From contig NZ_JAAMQU010000001.1 in NCBI RefSeq assembly GCF_013522925.1, forward strand, positions 1 through 64,000: a DNA stretch of 64,000 nt, written 5' to 3'. Each line of letters begins with the position of its first letter. Position 1 is the stretch's first letter. The position numbers were made by a program, and so were the translations under genes. Positions 9,275 through 18,763 of this stretch are shown here, in pieces. This DNA comes from Pseudomonas japonica. Its GTDB lineage: Bacteria; Pseudomonadota; Gammaproteobacteria; Pseudomonadales; Pseudomonadaceae. The notes beneath the pieces are model-generated. The model saw only the letters and a program-made list of their open reading frames with translations, ran no database searches and had not been told where the DNA came from.

Positions 9275-10639
9275 ATGCGCACTTCCTTTTATAACCTGGC
9301 CTGGCGCTGGCATTTCTACGCAGGCTTGCTCGTTGCCCCGGTGATGATCCTGCTGGCCGTCACCGGCATCATCTACCTGTTCAAACCCCAGCTCGACCCG
9401 CTCATGTACCCGCACCTGCTTCAGGTAGAGGTGCAGGAGAAGGCGCTTTCGGCTGACGCTCAACTGGCCCGGGTGCAGGAAACCTACCCTGGCGCCATCG
9501 TCGACCAGTACCTGCCGCCCGCCACCCCGGACAGCAGCGCCCAGTTCGTGCTGCAGGTGAATGGCGCCACGCTCGACCTGTTCATCAACCCGTACACGGG
9601 CCAGGTGCTGGGCACACAGCATGGCCTGTACAACCTGCAGGCCATCGCGCGGGCGCTGCACGGCGAGCTGATGGTGGGCAAGGTAGGCGACGCCGTGGTC
9701 GAGCTTGCCGCCGGCTGGGGAATCGTCCTGGTGGTGTCCGGGCTTTACCTGTGGTGGCCTCGAGGCAATGGTGCTGCCGGCGTACTCTGGCCGCGCCTGC
9801 GCAGCCGCGGCCGCACGTTCTGGCGGGACCTGCACGCGGTGGTCGGCTTCTGGGGCTCGCTGGGGCTGTTGTTCATGCTGCTCACGGGCATGACCTGGAC
9901 AGGTATCTGGGGCAAACAGTACGCCGAGCTGTGGAATCGCTTCCCGACTGGGATGTTCAGTGAGGTACCGCTGTCGGACGTGAAAGCCCGTACCCTCAAC
10001 GACGCCGCCCGGCAAACGGTACCGTGGGCTTTGGAAACCACGCCGATGCCCATGAGCGGCGGCGCTCATGCCGAGCATATGGGCCATGCTGGCGCGAACA
10101 GCGGGCCCGCCGCACCGCAGGTGGGCTTGCAGGGCGTGGTCGAAACCGCCGAACGCGCAGGCGTGCACCCGGGTTACAGCATTACCCTGCCCAAAACCGG
10201 CACAGGGGTGTACACCGTTGCAGTGTTTGCCGACGACCCGCGCAACGATGCCACGCTGCACATCGACCAGTACACAGGCCAGGTGCTGGTTGATGTGCGC
10301 TACGCACAATACGGCCTGCTGGCCCGCGCCACCGAGCTGGCAGTGATGCTGCACGAAGGCAAGATGTTCGGGCTGGCCAACCAGCTGATCGTGCTGGTGG
10401 TGTGCCTGATGGTACTGCTGGGGTCGGTGAGTGGCCTGGTGATCTGGTGGAAGCGCCGGCCAGCCAAAGGCCTGGGCGTACCACCGCTGCGTCACGGCCT
10501 GCCCCTGTGGAAAACCGCTGTGGCGGTGATGATCGCGCTGGGGTTGGCCTTCCCGCTCGTGGGCGCTTCGCTGTTGGCGGTCGCGGTACTTGAGTACGGC
10601 GTTCTGCGGTGGATGCGTAAGGTGCCGGAAACGGCATAA
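9275..10639 (+). CDS. PepSY-domain inner-membrane protein with His/Met-rich loop
   Basis: A 454-residue membrane protein of the PepSY/PiuB-like family often found next to TonB receptors. Transmembrane segments lie near residues 14-36, 141-162, 186-206, 370-392 and 410-440. PepSY-like segments lie near 90-115 and in the large loop before residue 340. The loop at residues 258-273 reads like a metal site, with repeated Met and His. Family members are proposed to reduce or release metal at the inner membrane. Sixteen bases separate it from oprC, so it is co-transcribed. Confidence 0.82.
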   Translation: MRTSFYNLAWRWHFYAGLLVAPVMILLAVTGIIYLFKPQLDPLMYPHLLQVEVQEKALSADAQLARVQETYPGAIVDQYLPPATPDSSAQFVLQVNGATLDLFINPYTGQVLGTQHGLYNLQAIARALHGELMVGKVGDAVVELAAGWGIVLVVSGLYLWWPRGNGAAGVLWPRLRSRGRTFWRDLHAVVGFWGSLGLLFMLLTGMTWTGIWGKQYAELWNRFPTGMFSEVPLSDVKARTLNDAARQTVPWALETTPMPMSGGAHAEHMGHAGANSGPAAPQVGLQGVVETAERAGVHPGYSITLPKTGTGVYTVAVFADDPRNDATLHIDQYTGQVLVDVRYAQYGLLARATELAVMLHEGKMFGLANQLIVLVVCLMVLLGSVSGLVIWWKRRPAKGLGVPPLRHGLPLWKTAVAVMIALGLAFPLVGASLLAVAVLEYGVLRWMRKVPETA

Positions 10640-10668
10640 CCCTCCAAACCGCCTGCACAGGCACCAGA

Positions 10669-10698
10669 ACAGGGCGCGCGAATGCACCAGCGCCCTGT
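10669..10698 (+). terminator. Possible hairpin terminator after the copper block
   Basis: Nine-base inverted repeat ACAGGGCGC / GCGCCCTGT with a 12-base loop, thirty bases after the PepSY gene stop. There is no U-run, so it may be a weak or Rho-assisted terminator. Two GCACCA strings here (10661-10666 and 10685-10689 plus flank) also resemble half-sites of an NtrC element, but no full dyad is present. Confidence 0.35.
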
Positions 10699-10772
10699 CC
10701 AGGCCCTTCCCTGGCGCAACGCCAGGGTTGACCACCCCGTCAACTTCCGCGCTGGCGGGCCGTTCCGTTCTT

Positions 10773-10790
10773 CCGGCACACCCCTTGCAA
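10773..10790 (+). promoter_or_regulatory. Sigma-54 (RpoN)-type promoter for the urt/ure genes
   Basis: CCGGCACACCCCTTGCAA has the invariant GG (10775-10776) and GC (10787-10788) exactly ten bases apart and agrees well with the -24/-12 consensus. It lies 62 bases before urtA. Sigma-54 promoters driven by NtrC are the known mode of urea and urease control under nitrogen limitation, which fits the genes downstream. No perfect NtrC dyad is visible upstream. Confidence 0.72.
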
Positions 10791-10851
10791 TGGTCCGTTC
10801 AGGAGCACGCCGTCTGCCCATACCAAAAAACCAAAGCACTGGAGATAGCAC

Positions 10852-12117
10852 ATGAAGCGCCGCAGTTTGCTAAAGGCTTTTACCCTCTCGGCTTCCGTTG
10901 CCGCGATGGGCTTGACCTGGACTGTCCAGGCCGCGGAAACCATCAAGGTTGGCATTCTGCATTCGCTGTCCGGAACCATGGCCATCTCCGAAACCTCGCT
11001 CAAAGACATGGCCTTGATGACCATCGACGAGATCAACAAGGCAGGCGGGGTGAACGGCAAGCAATTGGAGCCTGTAGTGGTAGACCCAGCGTCCAACTGG
11101 CCGCTGTTCGCTGAAAAAGGCCGCCAGTTGCTTACCCAGGACAAGGTAGCGGTAGTGTTTGGCTGCTGGACGTCTGTATCGCGCAAATCGGTACTCCCGG
11201 TGTTCGAAGAGCTCAACGGCCTGCTGTTCTACCCCGTCCAGTACGAGGGTGAAGAAATGAGCCCTAACGTGTTCTACACCGGCGCCGCACCTAACCAGCA
11301 GGCCATCCCGGCGGTCGAGTACCTGATGAGCGAAGACGGCGGCGCGGCCAAGCGCTTCTTCCTGCTGGGCACCGACTACGTGTACCCACGCACCACCAAC
11401 AAGATTCTGCGCGCCTTCCTGCATTCCAAAGGGGTGGCCGACAAAGACATCGAAGAGGTGTACACGCCCTTTGGCCACAGCGATTACCAAACCATCGTGG
11501 CGAACATCAAGAAGTTCTCCGCCGGTGGCAAAACCGCTGTGATCTCTACCGTCAACGGCGACTCCAACGTGCCGTTCTACAAGGAACTGGCCAACCAGGG
11601 CCTGGAAGCGACCGACGTACCGGTGGTGGCTTTCTCCGTGGGTGAGGAAGAACTGCGCGGCATCGACACCAAGCCGCTGGTGGGCAACCTGGCCGCCTGG
11701 AACTACTTCGAATCCGTCGAGAACGACGTGAACAAGAAGTTCGTGGCCGACTGGAAAGCCTACGCCAAGGCGCACAACCTGCCGAACGCCGACACCGTTG
11801 TGACCAACGACCCAATGGAAGCCACCTACGTAGGCATCCATATGTGGGCGCAGGCGGTCGAGAAAGCCAAATCCACTGATGTGGACAAGGTGCGCGAAGC
11901 CATGGCCGGGCAGACCTTCAAGGCGCCATCGGGCTTTACCCTCACCATGGACAAGACCAACCACCACCTGCACAAGCCGGTGATGATCGGCGAGATCGAA
12001 GACAACGGTCAGTTCAACGTGGTGTGGCAGACCAAGGAGCCGATCCGCGCCCAGCCGTGGAGCCCGTACATCCCTGGCAACGACAAGAAGCCTGACCACC
12101 CGGTGAAGAGCAACTGA
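10852..12117 (+). CDS. urtA: Urea ABC transporter, substrate-binding protein
   Basis: A 421-residue periplasmic binding protein of the UrtA/FmdD family. The N terminus MKRRSLLKAF resembles a twin-arginine signal, followed by a hydrophobic segment and an AxA site near VQAAE. The mature start IKVGILHSLSGTMAISE and PVQYEGEEMSPNVFYTGA are typical of UrtA and distinguish it from amino-acid binding proteins. First gene of urtABCDE, behind the sigma-54-type promoter. A GC-rich dyad (CCTGCC/GGCAGG near 12164-12179) between urtA and urtB may hold back read-through, common after binding-protein genes. Confidence 0.94.
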   Translation: MKRRSLLKAFTLSASVAAMGLTWTVQAAETIKVGILHSLSGTMAISETSLKDMALMTIDEINKAGGVNGKQLEPVVVDPASNWPLFAEKGRQLLTQDKVAVVFGCWTSVSRKSVLPVFEELNGLLFYPVQYEGEEMSPNVFYTGAAPNQQAIPAVEYLMSEDGGAAKRFFLLGTDYVYPRTTNKILRAFLHSKGVADKDIEEVYTPFGHSDYQTIVANIKKFSAGGKTAVISTVNGDSNVPFYKELANQGLEATDVPVVAFSVGEEELRGIDTKPLVGNLAAWNYFESVENDVNKKFVADWKAYAKAHNLPNADTVVTNDPMEATYVGIHMWAQAVEKAKSTDVDKVREAMAGQTFKAPSGFTLTMDKTNHHLHKPVMIGEIEDNGQFNVVWQTKEPIRAQPWSPYIPGNDKKPDHPVKSN

Positions 12118-12206
12118 TCCACCGCCTTCATGGCCCCGAAGGGTTCCCGAAGGGTTCGCGGCCCTGCCTGCCCGGCAGGTGCCGCCAAGGCGCGAGGAAT
12201 AGCCTG

Positions 12207-13769
12207 ATGCACATCAACCGACTGATAGTACTGCTCACCCTGCTGCTACCGCTGGCCGCCCACGCCAGTGATGCCGGTGACTTCGTTGCCGCCGATGCCT
12301 CGGGCCAGGCGCGACTGCTGGAAACCTGGGCGGCACAGCCTGTCCCTGAGCGCCTGCCCCTGTTACAGGCGGTGCAGGAAGGGCGGCTGGCCGCTGACAA
12401 CGAAAAACACCCATTCATCGAAACCGACGGCAAGATGGTAGGCGTGGATGTGCCCACCCCCGTCGACGAACCGCGAAAACTGCGGCTGAATAACCGCTTG
12501 CGAGGCTTGGTAAACAACACCCTCGCCAGCCACCAGTTACTGTCCAATGACGATGCCGTGCGGCTGGCCGCTGCCCAGCAGCTGCAACGCAGCGCCCTGC
12601 CCGCTCAGGTCGGCACACTGCAGCATCAGTTTGAAGGCGAAAAGAACGTAGGCATCAAGGCCGCGCTGGGCCTGGCGCTGGCCAACCTTCAACTCACCGA
12701 CCCTTCGCCGGACGTTCGGCTGCGGGCTGTTCGGTTACTTGGAGAGACGGGCGACCCGGTCGCCCGTACGCGCCTGGAAGCATTGCTCGCGCCCGACGTG
12801 GAGCCCGACGCCGCCGTGCGCACCGCCGCTCAGACCAGCCTGGTACAGGTGAACCGCCAGCTCATGGTCGGCGAACTGCTTGGCCAGGCGTTCAGCGGCT
12901 TGTCCCTGGGCTCGATCCTGCTGCTGGCCGCCCTCGGCTTGGCAATCACCTTCGGCCTGCTGGGCGTGATCAACATGGCCCACGGCGAGATGCTGATGCT
13001 GGGGGCCTATACCACCTATGTGGTGCAGTCGGCGATCCAGCACTATGCCCCGGCTGCGCTGGCCTGGTACCCGCTACTGGCCTTGCCGGTAGCGTTCTTC
13101 GTTACCGCCTGCATCGGCATGGCCTTGGAGCGTACGGTGATTCGTCACCTCTATGGCCGCCCGCTGGAAACCCTGCTGGCCACCTGGGGTATCAGCCTGA
13201 TCCTGATCCAGCTCATCCGCGTGGTGTTCGGCGCACAGAACGTCGAAGTGGCTAACCCGGCCTGGTTGTCCGGCGGCATTCAGGTGCTGCCTAACCTTGT
13301 GTTGCCGTACAACCGCATCGTGATCATCGGCTTCTCGCTGTTCGTGGTGGGCCTCACCTGGCTATTGCTGAACAAAACCCGCCTTGGCCTGAACGTGCGC
13401 GCCGTCACCCAGAACCGCAACATGGCCGCCTGCTGCGGTGTGCCTACCGGCCGGGTAGACATGCTCGCCTTCGGCCTGGGCTCCGGCATTGCAGGCCTGG
13501 GCGGCGTTGCGTTGAGCCAGATCGGTAACGTAGGCCCTGACCTGGGCCAGAGCTACATCATCGACTCCTTCCTGGTGGTGGTGCTCGGCGGCGTAGGCCA
13601 ATTGGCCGGCAGCATCTGCGCTGCCTTCGGGCTGGGCATTGCCAACAAGTTTCTCGAACCACAGATCGGCGCGGTGCTGGGCAAGATCCTTATCCTGGCG
13701 CTGATCATCCTGTTCATCCAGAAACGCCCACAAGGGCTGTTCGCACTGAAAGGGCGGGTGATCGACTGA
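12207..13769 (+). CDS. urtB: Urea ABC transporter permease, UrtB
   Basis: A 520-residue permease. The first 20 residues form a signal peptide (LLTLLLPLAAHAS). Residues 25-220 form a soluble helical, HEAT-like periplasmic domain, and residues 225-515 carry the LivH-type membrane domain (GLLGVINMAHGEMLMLGAY). The extra N-terminal domain is usual for proteobacterial UrtB. It pairs with UrtC to form the urea channel. Its end overlaps the urtC start by one base. Confidence 0.93.
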   Translation: MHINRLIVLLTLLLPLAAHASDAGDFVAADASGQARLLETWAAQPVPERLPLLQAVQEGRLAADNEKHPFIETDGKMVGVDVPTPVDEPRKLRLNNRLRGLVNNTLASHQLLSNDDAVRLAAAQQLQRSALPAQVGTLQHQFEGEKNVGIKAALGLALANLQLTDPSPDVRLRAVRLLGETGDPVARTRLEALLAPDVEPDAAVRTAAQTSLVQVNRQLMVGELLGQAFSGLSLGSILLLAALGLAITFGLLGVINMAHGEMLMLGAYTTYVVQSAIQHYAPAALAWYPLLALPVAFFVTACIGMALERTVIRHLYGRPLETLLATWGISLILIQLIRVVFGAQNVEVANPAWLSGGIQVLPNLVLPYNRIVIIGFSLFVVGLTWLLLNKTRLGLNVRAVTQNRNMAACCGVPTGRVDMLAFGLGSGIAGLGGVALSQIGNVGPDLGQSYIIDSFLVVVLGGVGQLAGSICAAFGLGIANKFLEPQIGAVLGKILILALIILFIQKRPQGLFALKGRVID

Positions 13770-14848
13770 TGAATCAACCTTTGATGGTTACCGTCGCGCG
13801 CAAGGCCGGGCCTCGTGTATCGATTGCCGTGGGCGCGGTGGTGGTGCTGGTTCTGCTGGCATTGCCACTGTTGTCGTTGCTGCCTGAAACCAACAGCCTG
13901 CAAGTGTCGGCCTACACACTTACCCTGGTGGGCAAGATCCTCTGCTACGCCATCGTGGCCCTCGCGCTGGACCTGGTGTGGGGCTACGCCGGCCTGTTGT
14001 CCCTGGGCCACGGCTTGTTCTTCGCCCTGGGCGGGTATGCGATGGGCATGTACCTGATGCGCGAAGCCGCGGGTGACGGCCTGCCCGCGTTCATGACGTT
14101 CCTGTCGTGGACCGAGCTGCCGTGGTACTGGGCCGGCACGCAGCACTTCCTCTGGGCCATGTGCCTTGTGGTGCTGGCGCCGGGGCTGCTGGCGCTGGTG
14201 TTCGGCTTCTTCGCGTTCCGTTCGCGGATCAAGGGCGTGTACTTTTCGATCATGACCCAGGCCCTTACCTTTGCTGGCATGTTGCTGTTCTTCCGCAACG
14301 AAACCGGTTTTGGCGGCAACAACGGCTTTACCAACTTCCGCACGCTGCTTGGGTTTTCGGTCACCTCCCAAGGCACCCGGGCGGTGCTGTTTCTGCTGAC
14401 GGTCGCGCTATTGCTGGCCAGCCTGTTCCTGGGCTGGCGCCTGGCGAAAAGCAAGTTCGGGCGGATCCTTACCGCCCTGCGCGACGCCGAGAACCGCCTG
14501 ATGTTCTGCGGCTACGATCCGCGCGGCTTCAAGCTGTTCGTGTGGGTGCTCAGCGCCGTGCTGTGCGGGCTGGCCGGCGCGCTGTACGTGCCGCAGGTGG
14601 GCATCATCAACCCTAGCGAAATGTCACCCACCAACTCTATCGAAGCCGCTGTATGGGTGGCGCTGGGTGGGCGTGGCACCTTGATCGGGCCACTGCTCGG
14701 GGCCGGCCTGGTCAATGGCATGAAAAGCTGGTTCACAGTGGCCTTTCCCGAATACTGGCTGTTCTTCCTTGGGGCGCTGTTCATCGTGGTCACCCTGTAC
14801 CTGCCCAAAGGCGTGATCGGCCTGCTGAACAAGCGAGGTGAATCATGA
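13769..14848 (+). CDS. urtC: Urea ABC transporter permease, UrtC
   Basis: A 359-residue LivM-type inner-membrane permease with about nine transmembrane segments. Family markers are LDLVWGYAGLLSLGHGLFFALGG near residue 70, the ETGFGGNNGFTNF loop, and the C-terminal WVALGGRGTLIGPLLGAG that contacts the ATPase. It forms the translocation pore with UrtB. TGATG coupling to urtB and a four-base overlap with urtD place it inside one operon. Confidence 0.94.
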   Translation: MNQPLMVTVARKAGPRVSIAVGAVVVLVLLALPLLSLLPETNSLQVSAYTLTLVGKILCYAIVALALDLVWGYAGLLSLGHGLFFALGGYAMGMYLMREAAGDGLPAFMTFLSWTELPWYWAGTQHFLWAMCLVVLAPGLLALVFGFFAFRSRIKGVYFSIMTQALTFAGMLLFFRNETGFGGNNGFTNFRTLLGFSVTSQGTRAVLFLLTVALLLASLFLGWRLAKSKFGRILTALRDAENRLMFCGYDPRGFKLFVWVLSAVLCGLAGALYVPQVGIINPSEMSPTNSIEAAVWVALGGRGTLIGPLLGAGLVNGMKSWFTVAFPEYWLFFLGALFIVVTLYLPKGVIGLLNKRGES

Positions 14849-15705
14849 GAATCACCCCTACGCCCGACTTCATGCTCGAACCCGCGCTGGACCCGAACCA
14901 GGACGCCGGCACCAGCCGCGATGCCATTGGCCTGGGCGGGGTCAGTGCGGGCGGCCTGGACACCCGCCACGGGACCATCCTCACCCTGGAAGACATCAGT
15001 GTGAGCTTCGATGGCTTCAAGGCGCTGAACAACTTGAACCTGTACATCGGCGTAGGTGAGCTGCGCTGCATCATTGGCCCCAACGGCGCCGGCAAAACCA
15101 CCATGATGGATGTGATCACCGGTAAAACCCGGCCCACCGCCGGCGGGGCCTGGTTCGGTGAAACCCTGGACCTCACCCGCATGAGCGAAGTGCAGATCGC
15201 CCAGGCGGGGATTGGCCGCAAATTCCAGAAACCCACCGTATTTGAAGCACTGACCGTGTTCGAGAACCTGGAGCTGGCGCAGAAGGCGGACAAGTCGGTG
15301 TGGGCCAGCCTCAAGGCGCGGCTCAAGGGTGAGCAACGGGACCATATCGAGGAGATTCTCGAGACCATCCGCCTTACGGCTTCGGCTTCGCGCCCGGCCG
15401 GGTTGCTGTCTCACGGGCAGAAGCAATTCCTGGAGATCGGCATGTTGCTGATGCAGGATCCGCAGCTACTGTTGCTGGACGAACCCGTGGCGGGCATGAC
15501 CGACGCCGAAACCGAGTTCACCGCCGAGCTGTTCAAGACCCTGGCCGGCCAGCGCTCGCTGATGGTGGTGGAGCACGACATGGGCTTTGTGGGTACCATC
15601 GCCGACCACGTGACCGTGCTGCACCAAGGCAGCGTACTCGCTGAAGGCTCGCTGGAAGAAGTGCAGGCCCACGAGCGGGTGATCGAGGTTTACCTGGGCC
15701 GCTGA
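14845..15705 (+). CDS. urtD: Urea ABC transporter ATPase, UrtD
   Basis: A 286-residue ATPase of the LivG type. Walker A GPNGAGKTT, signature LSHGQKQ, Walker B LLLLDEP and H-loop VVEHDM are all present. A 45-residue N-terminal extension precedes the core; such extensions are common in UrtD. GAGGTGAATC before ATG 14845 supports the start. Works with UrtE to energise urea import. A 107-base gap containing a REP-like element separates it from urtE. Confidence 0.93.
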   Translation: MRITPTPDFMLEPALDPNQDAGTSRDAIGLGGVSAGGLDTRHGTILTLEDISVSFDGFKALNNLNLYIGVGELRCIIGPNGAGKTTMMDVITGKTRPTAGGAWFGETLDLTRMSEVQIAQAGIGRKFQKPTVFEALTVFENLELAQKADKSVWASLKARLKGEQRDHIEEILETIRLTASASRPAGLLSHGQKQFLEIGMLLMQDPQLLLLDEPVAGMTDAETEFTAELFKTLAGQRSLMVVEHDMGFVGTIADHVTVLHQGSVLAEGSLEEVQAHERVIEVYLGR

Positions 15706-15719
15706 CGCCCAGGAGCCCT

Positions 15720-15781
15720 GTAGGAAGCGGGCGAAGCTCGCGAACGATTTGCTCATTTTCGCGAGCTTCGCTCACTCCTAC
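15720..15781. repeat. REP-like extragenic palindrome between urtD and urtE
   Basis: An imperfect inverted repeat bounded by GTAGG and CCTAC, with inner arms GCGAAGCTCGCGAA and TTCGCGAGCTTCGC around a short AT-rich loop. The layout matches Pseudomonas REP-type palindromes, which start with GTAGGA-GCG. It lies inside the urt operon, where it could stabilise or end transcripts. No transposase is adjacent. Confidence 0.7.
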
Positions 15782-15812
15782 CAAGGATGTGCCGAACCAA
15801 AGGAATAACAAC

Positions 15813-16511
15813 ATGCTCCAGGTCGAAACGCTTCATCAGTACTACGGCGGCAGCCACATCCTGCGGGGCCTTTCGTTCGAGGCGCGGGTGGGTGAAGTCA
15901 CCTGCCTGCTCGGACGCAACGGCGTGGGCAAAACCACCTTGCTTCGTTGCCTGATGGGCCTGTTGCCGGCCAAGGAAGGGCAGGTACGCTGGGAAGGCAA
16001 GCCGATCACCGGGTTCAAGCCACACCAGCGCGTGCACGCCGGTATCGCCTACGTGCCGCAGGGCCGGGAAATCTTCCCGCGGCTTACGGTGGAAGAAAAC
16101 CTGCTGATGGGCCTGTCCCGGTTCCCGGCGCGTGAAGCCAAGGAAGTACCCGGTTTCATCTATGAGCTGTTTCCCGTGTTGCTCGAAATGAAGCACCGCC
16201 GCGGCGGTGACCTGTCCGGCGGGCAGCAGCAACAGCTGGCGATCGGCCGTGCCTTGGCCAGCCGGCCACGGCTGCTGATTCTGGATGAGCCCACCGAAGG
16301 GATTCAGCCCTCGGTGATCAAGGAAATCGGTGCGGTCATTCGTAAACTGGCCGCGCGTGGGGATATGGCCATTCTGCTGGTGGAGCAATTCTATGACTTT
16401 GCCGCCGAGCTCGCCGACCACTACATGGTCATGGCGCGGGGCGAGATCATTCGCGAAGGGCGTGGCGCCGACATGGAAGCTGACGGCGTGCGCGGCCTGG
16501 TAACCATCTGA
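15813..16511 (+). CDS. urtE: Urea ABC transporter ATPase, UrtE
   Basis: A 232-residue LivF-type ATPase. Walker [10 protein letters not shown], signature LSGGQQQQ, Walker B LLILDEP and the H-loop (here LVEQF) are visible. ATG 15813, seven bases after AAGGAAT, gives [17 protein letters not shown]; an eight-residue longer frame lacks a ribosome binding site. Last of the five urt genes, only eleven bases before ureD, so import and urease genes are probably co-transcribed. Confidence 0.93.
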   Translation: MLQVETLHQYYGGSHILRGLSFEARVGEVTCLLGRNGVGKTTLLRCLMGLLPAKEGQVRWEGKPITGFKPHQRVHAGIAYVPQGREIFPRLTVEENLLMGLSRFPAREAKEVPGFIYELFPVLLEMKHRRGGDLSGGQQQQLAIGRALASRPRLLILDEPTEGIQPSVIKEIGAVIRKLAARGDMAILLVEQFYDFAAELADHYMVMARGEIIREGRGADMEADGVRGLVTI

Positions 16512-16522
16512 CTGAACCGACC

Positions 16523-17362
16523 ATGAACCTACCTGTTAACCCTGCCTTGTTCGTTCCTAGCTGGCATGCCGAGCTGGACCTTGCCTATGCGCGTGACGGC
16601 GACGCCACCCGGCCTGTCCGCCGTCGCCACCTGGGCCCGCTGCGGGTGCAGAAACACCTGTACCCCGAGGGGCCTCAGGTGTGCCAACACATTATCGTTC
16701 ACCCGCCAGCAGGCATCGCGGGCGGAGATCGCCTGGCCGTGTCCGCCAGTGTAGGCGAAAGCGCCTGGGCACAACTCACCAGCCCTGGCGCCGCCAAGTG
16801 GTACCGCGCCGACAGCGCGGCCCGGCAAACCCTGGAGCTGCATGCCAGCGCTGGGGCCACACTGGAATGGCTGCCTCAGGAAACCATCGTGTTCAGTGGG
16901 GCACAGGCCCAGCTGGAGACCCACATCAACCTCGAAGGCGACGCTCGCCTGTGCTACTGGGACGTGGTCGCGCTCGGCCGGCCCGCCAGTGGCGAGGCCT
17001 TCGCCTCTGGGTACGTCCAGACGGCGCTGGATATCCGCCGAAACGGCGAGCTTATCTGGCATGAGCGCCAGCGCCTGGTGGGCAACGATCGCCTGTTGGC
17101 TTCTCCAATCGGCTTGCGCGGCCAGCCCGTGTTCGCCACCCTGATCATCACCGGCCAGGCCAGCGCCGAGCTGCTGGAGCAATGCCGGGCACTGCCGTGC
17201 CTTGGGCAAGGTGACCTCAGCCAGCTACCCGAGTTGGTCATCGCCCGCTGCCTGGCCAGTGAAGCGCTGCATGCCCGGGACTGGTTGATCAGCCTCTGGC
17301 GACTGTTACGCCCCCAATTACTCGGTCGGGATGCCGTACCTCCGCGCATCTGGGCCACATAG
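16523..17362 (+). CDS. ureD: Urease accessory protein UreD
   Basis: A 279-residue chaperone (UreH in some genera) that binds apo-urease with UreF and UreG during nickel insertion. Family signatures: [15 protein letters not shown] near residue 35, [10 protein letters not shown] near residue 70, and [15 protein letters not shown] near 115. Normal length. It follows urtE after eleven bases and precedes ureA by nineteen, linking import and hydrolysis genes. Confidence 0.94.
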   Translation: MNLPVNPALFVPSWHAELDLAYARDGDATRPVRRRHLGPLRVQKHLYPEGPQVCQHIIVHPPAGIAGGDRLAVSASVGESAWAQLTSPGAAKWYRADSAARQTLELHASAGATLEWLPQETIVFSGAQAQLETHINLEGDARLCYWDVVALGRPASGEAFASGYVQTALDIRRNGELIWHERQRLVGNDRLLASPIGLRGQPVFATLIITGQASAELLEQCRALPCLGQGDLSQLPELVIARCLASEALHARDWLISLWRLLRPQLLGRDAVPPRIWAT

Positions 17363-17381
17363 ACATAGGTAACGAACCCGC

Positions 17382-17684
<303 letters not shown>

Positions 17685-17692
17685 GCGCCCCG

Positions 17693-18223
17693 ATGACAAT
17701 CGAAATACGCGATGCCACCCCGGCGGATCTGCCGGGCATTCTGGACATCTACAACGATGCCGTGGCCAACACCACGGCCATCTGGAACGACAGCCTCGTC
17801 GACCTGGCGAACCGCCAGGCCTGGTATGACCTGCGCCAGCAACAGGGGTATCCGATCCTGGTGGCGGTGGACGCCGCCGAACAGGTACTCGGCTACGCCT
17901 CGTTCGGTGATTGGCGGCCCTTCGACGGCTTCCGCCACAGCGTGGAAAATTCGGTGTACGTGCGCGACGGGCAGCGGGGGCTGGGCCTCGGCGCAAAGCT
18001 GCTCGAGCCACTGATCCAGCGCGCGAAGGATTGCGGCAAGCATGTGGTGGTGGCAGCCATCGAAAGCGGCAACGCCGCCTCGATCCGTTTGCATGAGCGG
18101 CACGGTTTCACAGTTACCGGGCAGATGCCCCAGGTGGGCGTGAAATTCGGCCGCTGGCTGGACCTGACTTTCATGCAGTTGATTCTTGCCCCTGGCGCTG
18201 CGCCGCCCTCACGACCGGAGTAA
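17693..18223 (+). CDS. GNAT acetyltransferase, phosphinothricin/methionine sulfoximine acetyltransferase-like
   Basis: 176 residues. N terminus TIEIRDATPADLPGILDIYN and the acetyl-CoA loop RGLGLGAKLLEP near residue 100 place it in the PAT-like branch of the GNAT fold, as do IESGNAASIRLHERHGF and the late VGVKFGRWLDL. A P. aeruginosa protein from the matching position in its urease cluster acetylates methionine sulfoximine and sulfone, which inhibit glutamine synthetase, so a role in protecting ammonia assimilation is plausible. ATG 17693 is preferred over TTG 17681, which overlaps ureA. Confidence 0.85.
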   Translation: MTIEIRDATPADLPGILDIYNDAVANTTAIWNDSLVDLANRQAWYDLRQQQGYPILVAVDAAEQVLGYASFGDWRPFDGFRHSVENSVYVRDGQRGLGLGAKLLEPLIQRAKDCGKHVVVAAIESGNAASIRLHERHGFTVTGQMPQVGVKFGRWLDLTFMQLILAPGAAPPSRPE

Positions 18224-18226
18224 GCC

Positions 18227-18763
18227 ATGAACGTTGCACAGTTGCGTCGCGTCACCGTGGAAAGCTTCGCCCATTACCGCCCCGGGCTGGTAGAACTGCT
18301 ACTCGATGCAGTCGCCAACGGAGCCTCCGTGGGTTTCCTGGAAGACCTGGACGCGGCTGGGGCAGCGGACTATTTCGCCCAGGTACACAGCGAAATCCAC
18401 CAGGGCAGCCGCCTGCTCTGGGTGGTGGTCAAGCACGAGCAAGTGCTGGCAACCGCGCAGTTGGGGCTGTGCCAGAAGCCCAACGGGCTGAACCGTGCCG
18501 AAGTGCAAAAGCTGCTGGTACGCAGCGACAGCCGCCGCCACGGCCTGGGCGCGCAACTGATGCTCGAACTGGAAACCAGTGCCCGTCAGCTTCAGCGTGG
18601 GCTGCTGTTTCTGGACACTGAAACCGGCTCGACGGCGGAACATTTCTATCAAGGCCTGGGCTACCAGCGCGGCGGGGAAATCCCCGACTACGCCTGTTCG
18701 CCCGACGGCACGTACCGCCCTACTTCCCTTTATTACAAAATCCTGCAAGGACCTCGCGCATGA
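18227..18763 (+). CDS. GNAT family N-acetyltransferase of unknown substrate
   Basis: 178 residues. The acetyl-CoA binding segment is [15 protein letters not shown] near residue 105, followed by [20 protein letters not shown] typical of the GNAT core. No substrate can be named from sequence. It starts three bases after the previous GNAT gene, and its stop overlaps the ureB ATG, so all lie on one transcript. Its conserved-looking position inside a urease operon suggests a nitrogen-related small-molecule substrate, but that is inference. Confidence 0.85.
   Translation: MNVAQLRRVTVESFAHYRPGLVELLLDAVANGASVGFLEDLDAAGAADYFAQVHSEIHQGSRLLWVVVKHEQVLATAQLGLCQKPNGLNRAEVQKLLVRSDSRRHGLGAQLMLELETSARQLQRGLLFLDTETGSTAEHFYQGLGYQRGGEIPDYACSPDGTYRPTSLYYKILQGPRA

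Noticed and set aside
10661..10698. Complete NtrC binding site upstream of urtA
   Set aside because: Two GCACCA half-sites occur but neither has a matching TGGTGC arm, so only half-sites can be claimed.
9107..10735. 542-codon frame antisense to the PepSY gene
   Set aside because: His/Gln-rich shadow of a well supported membrane protein gene.
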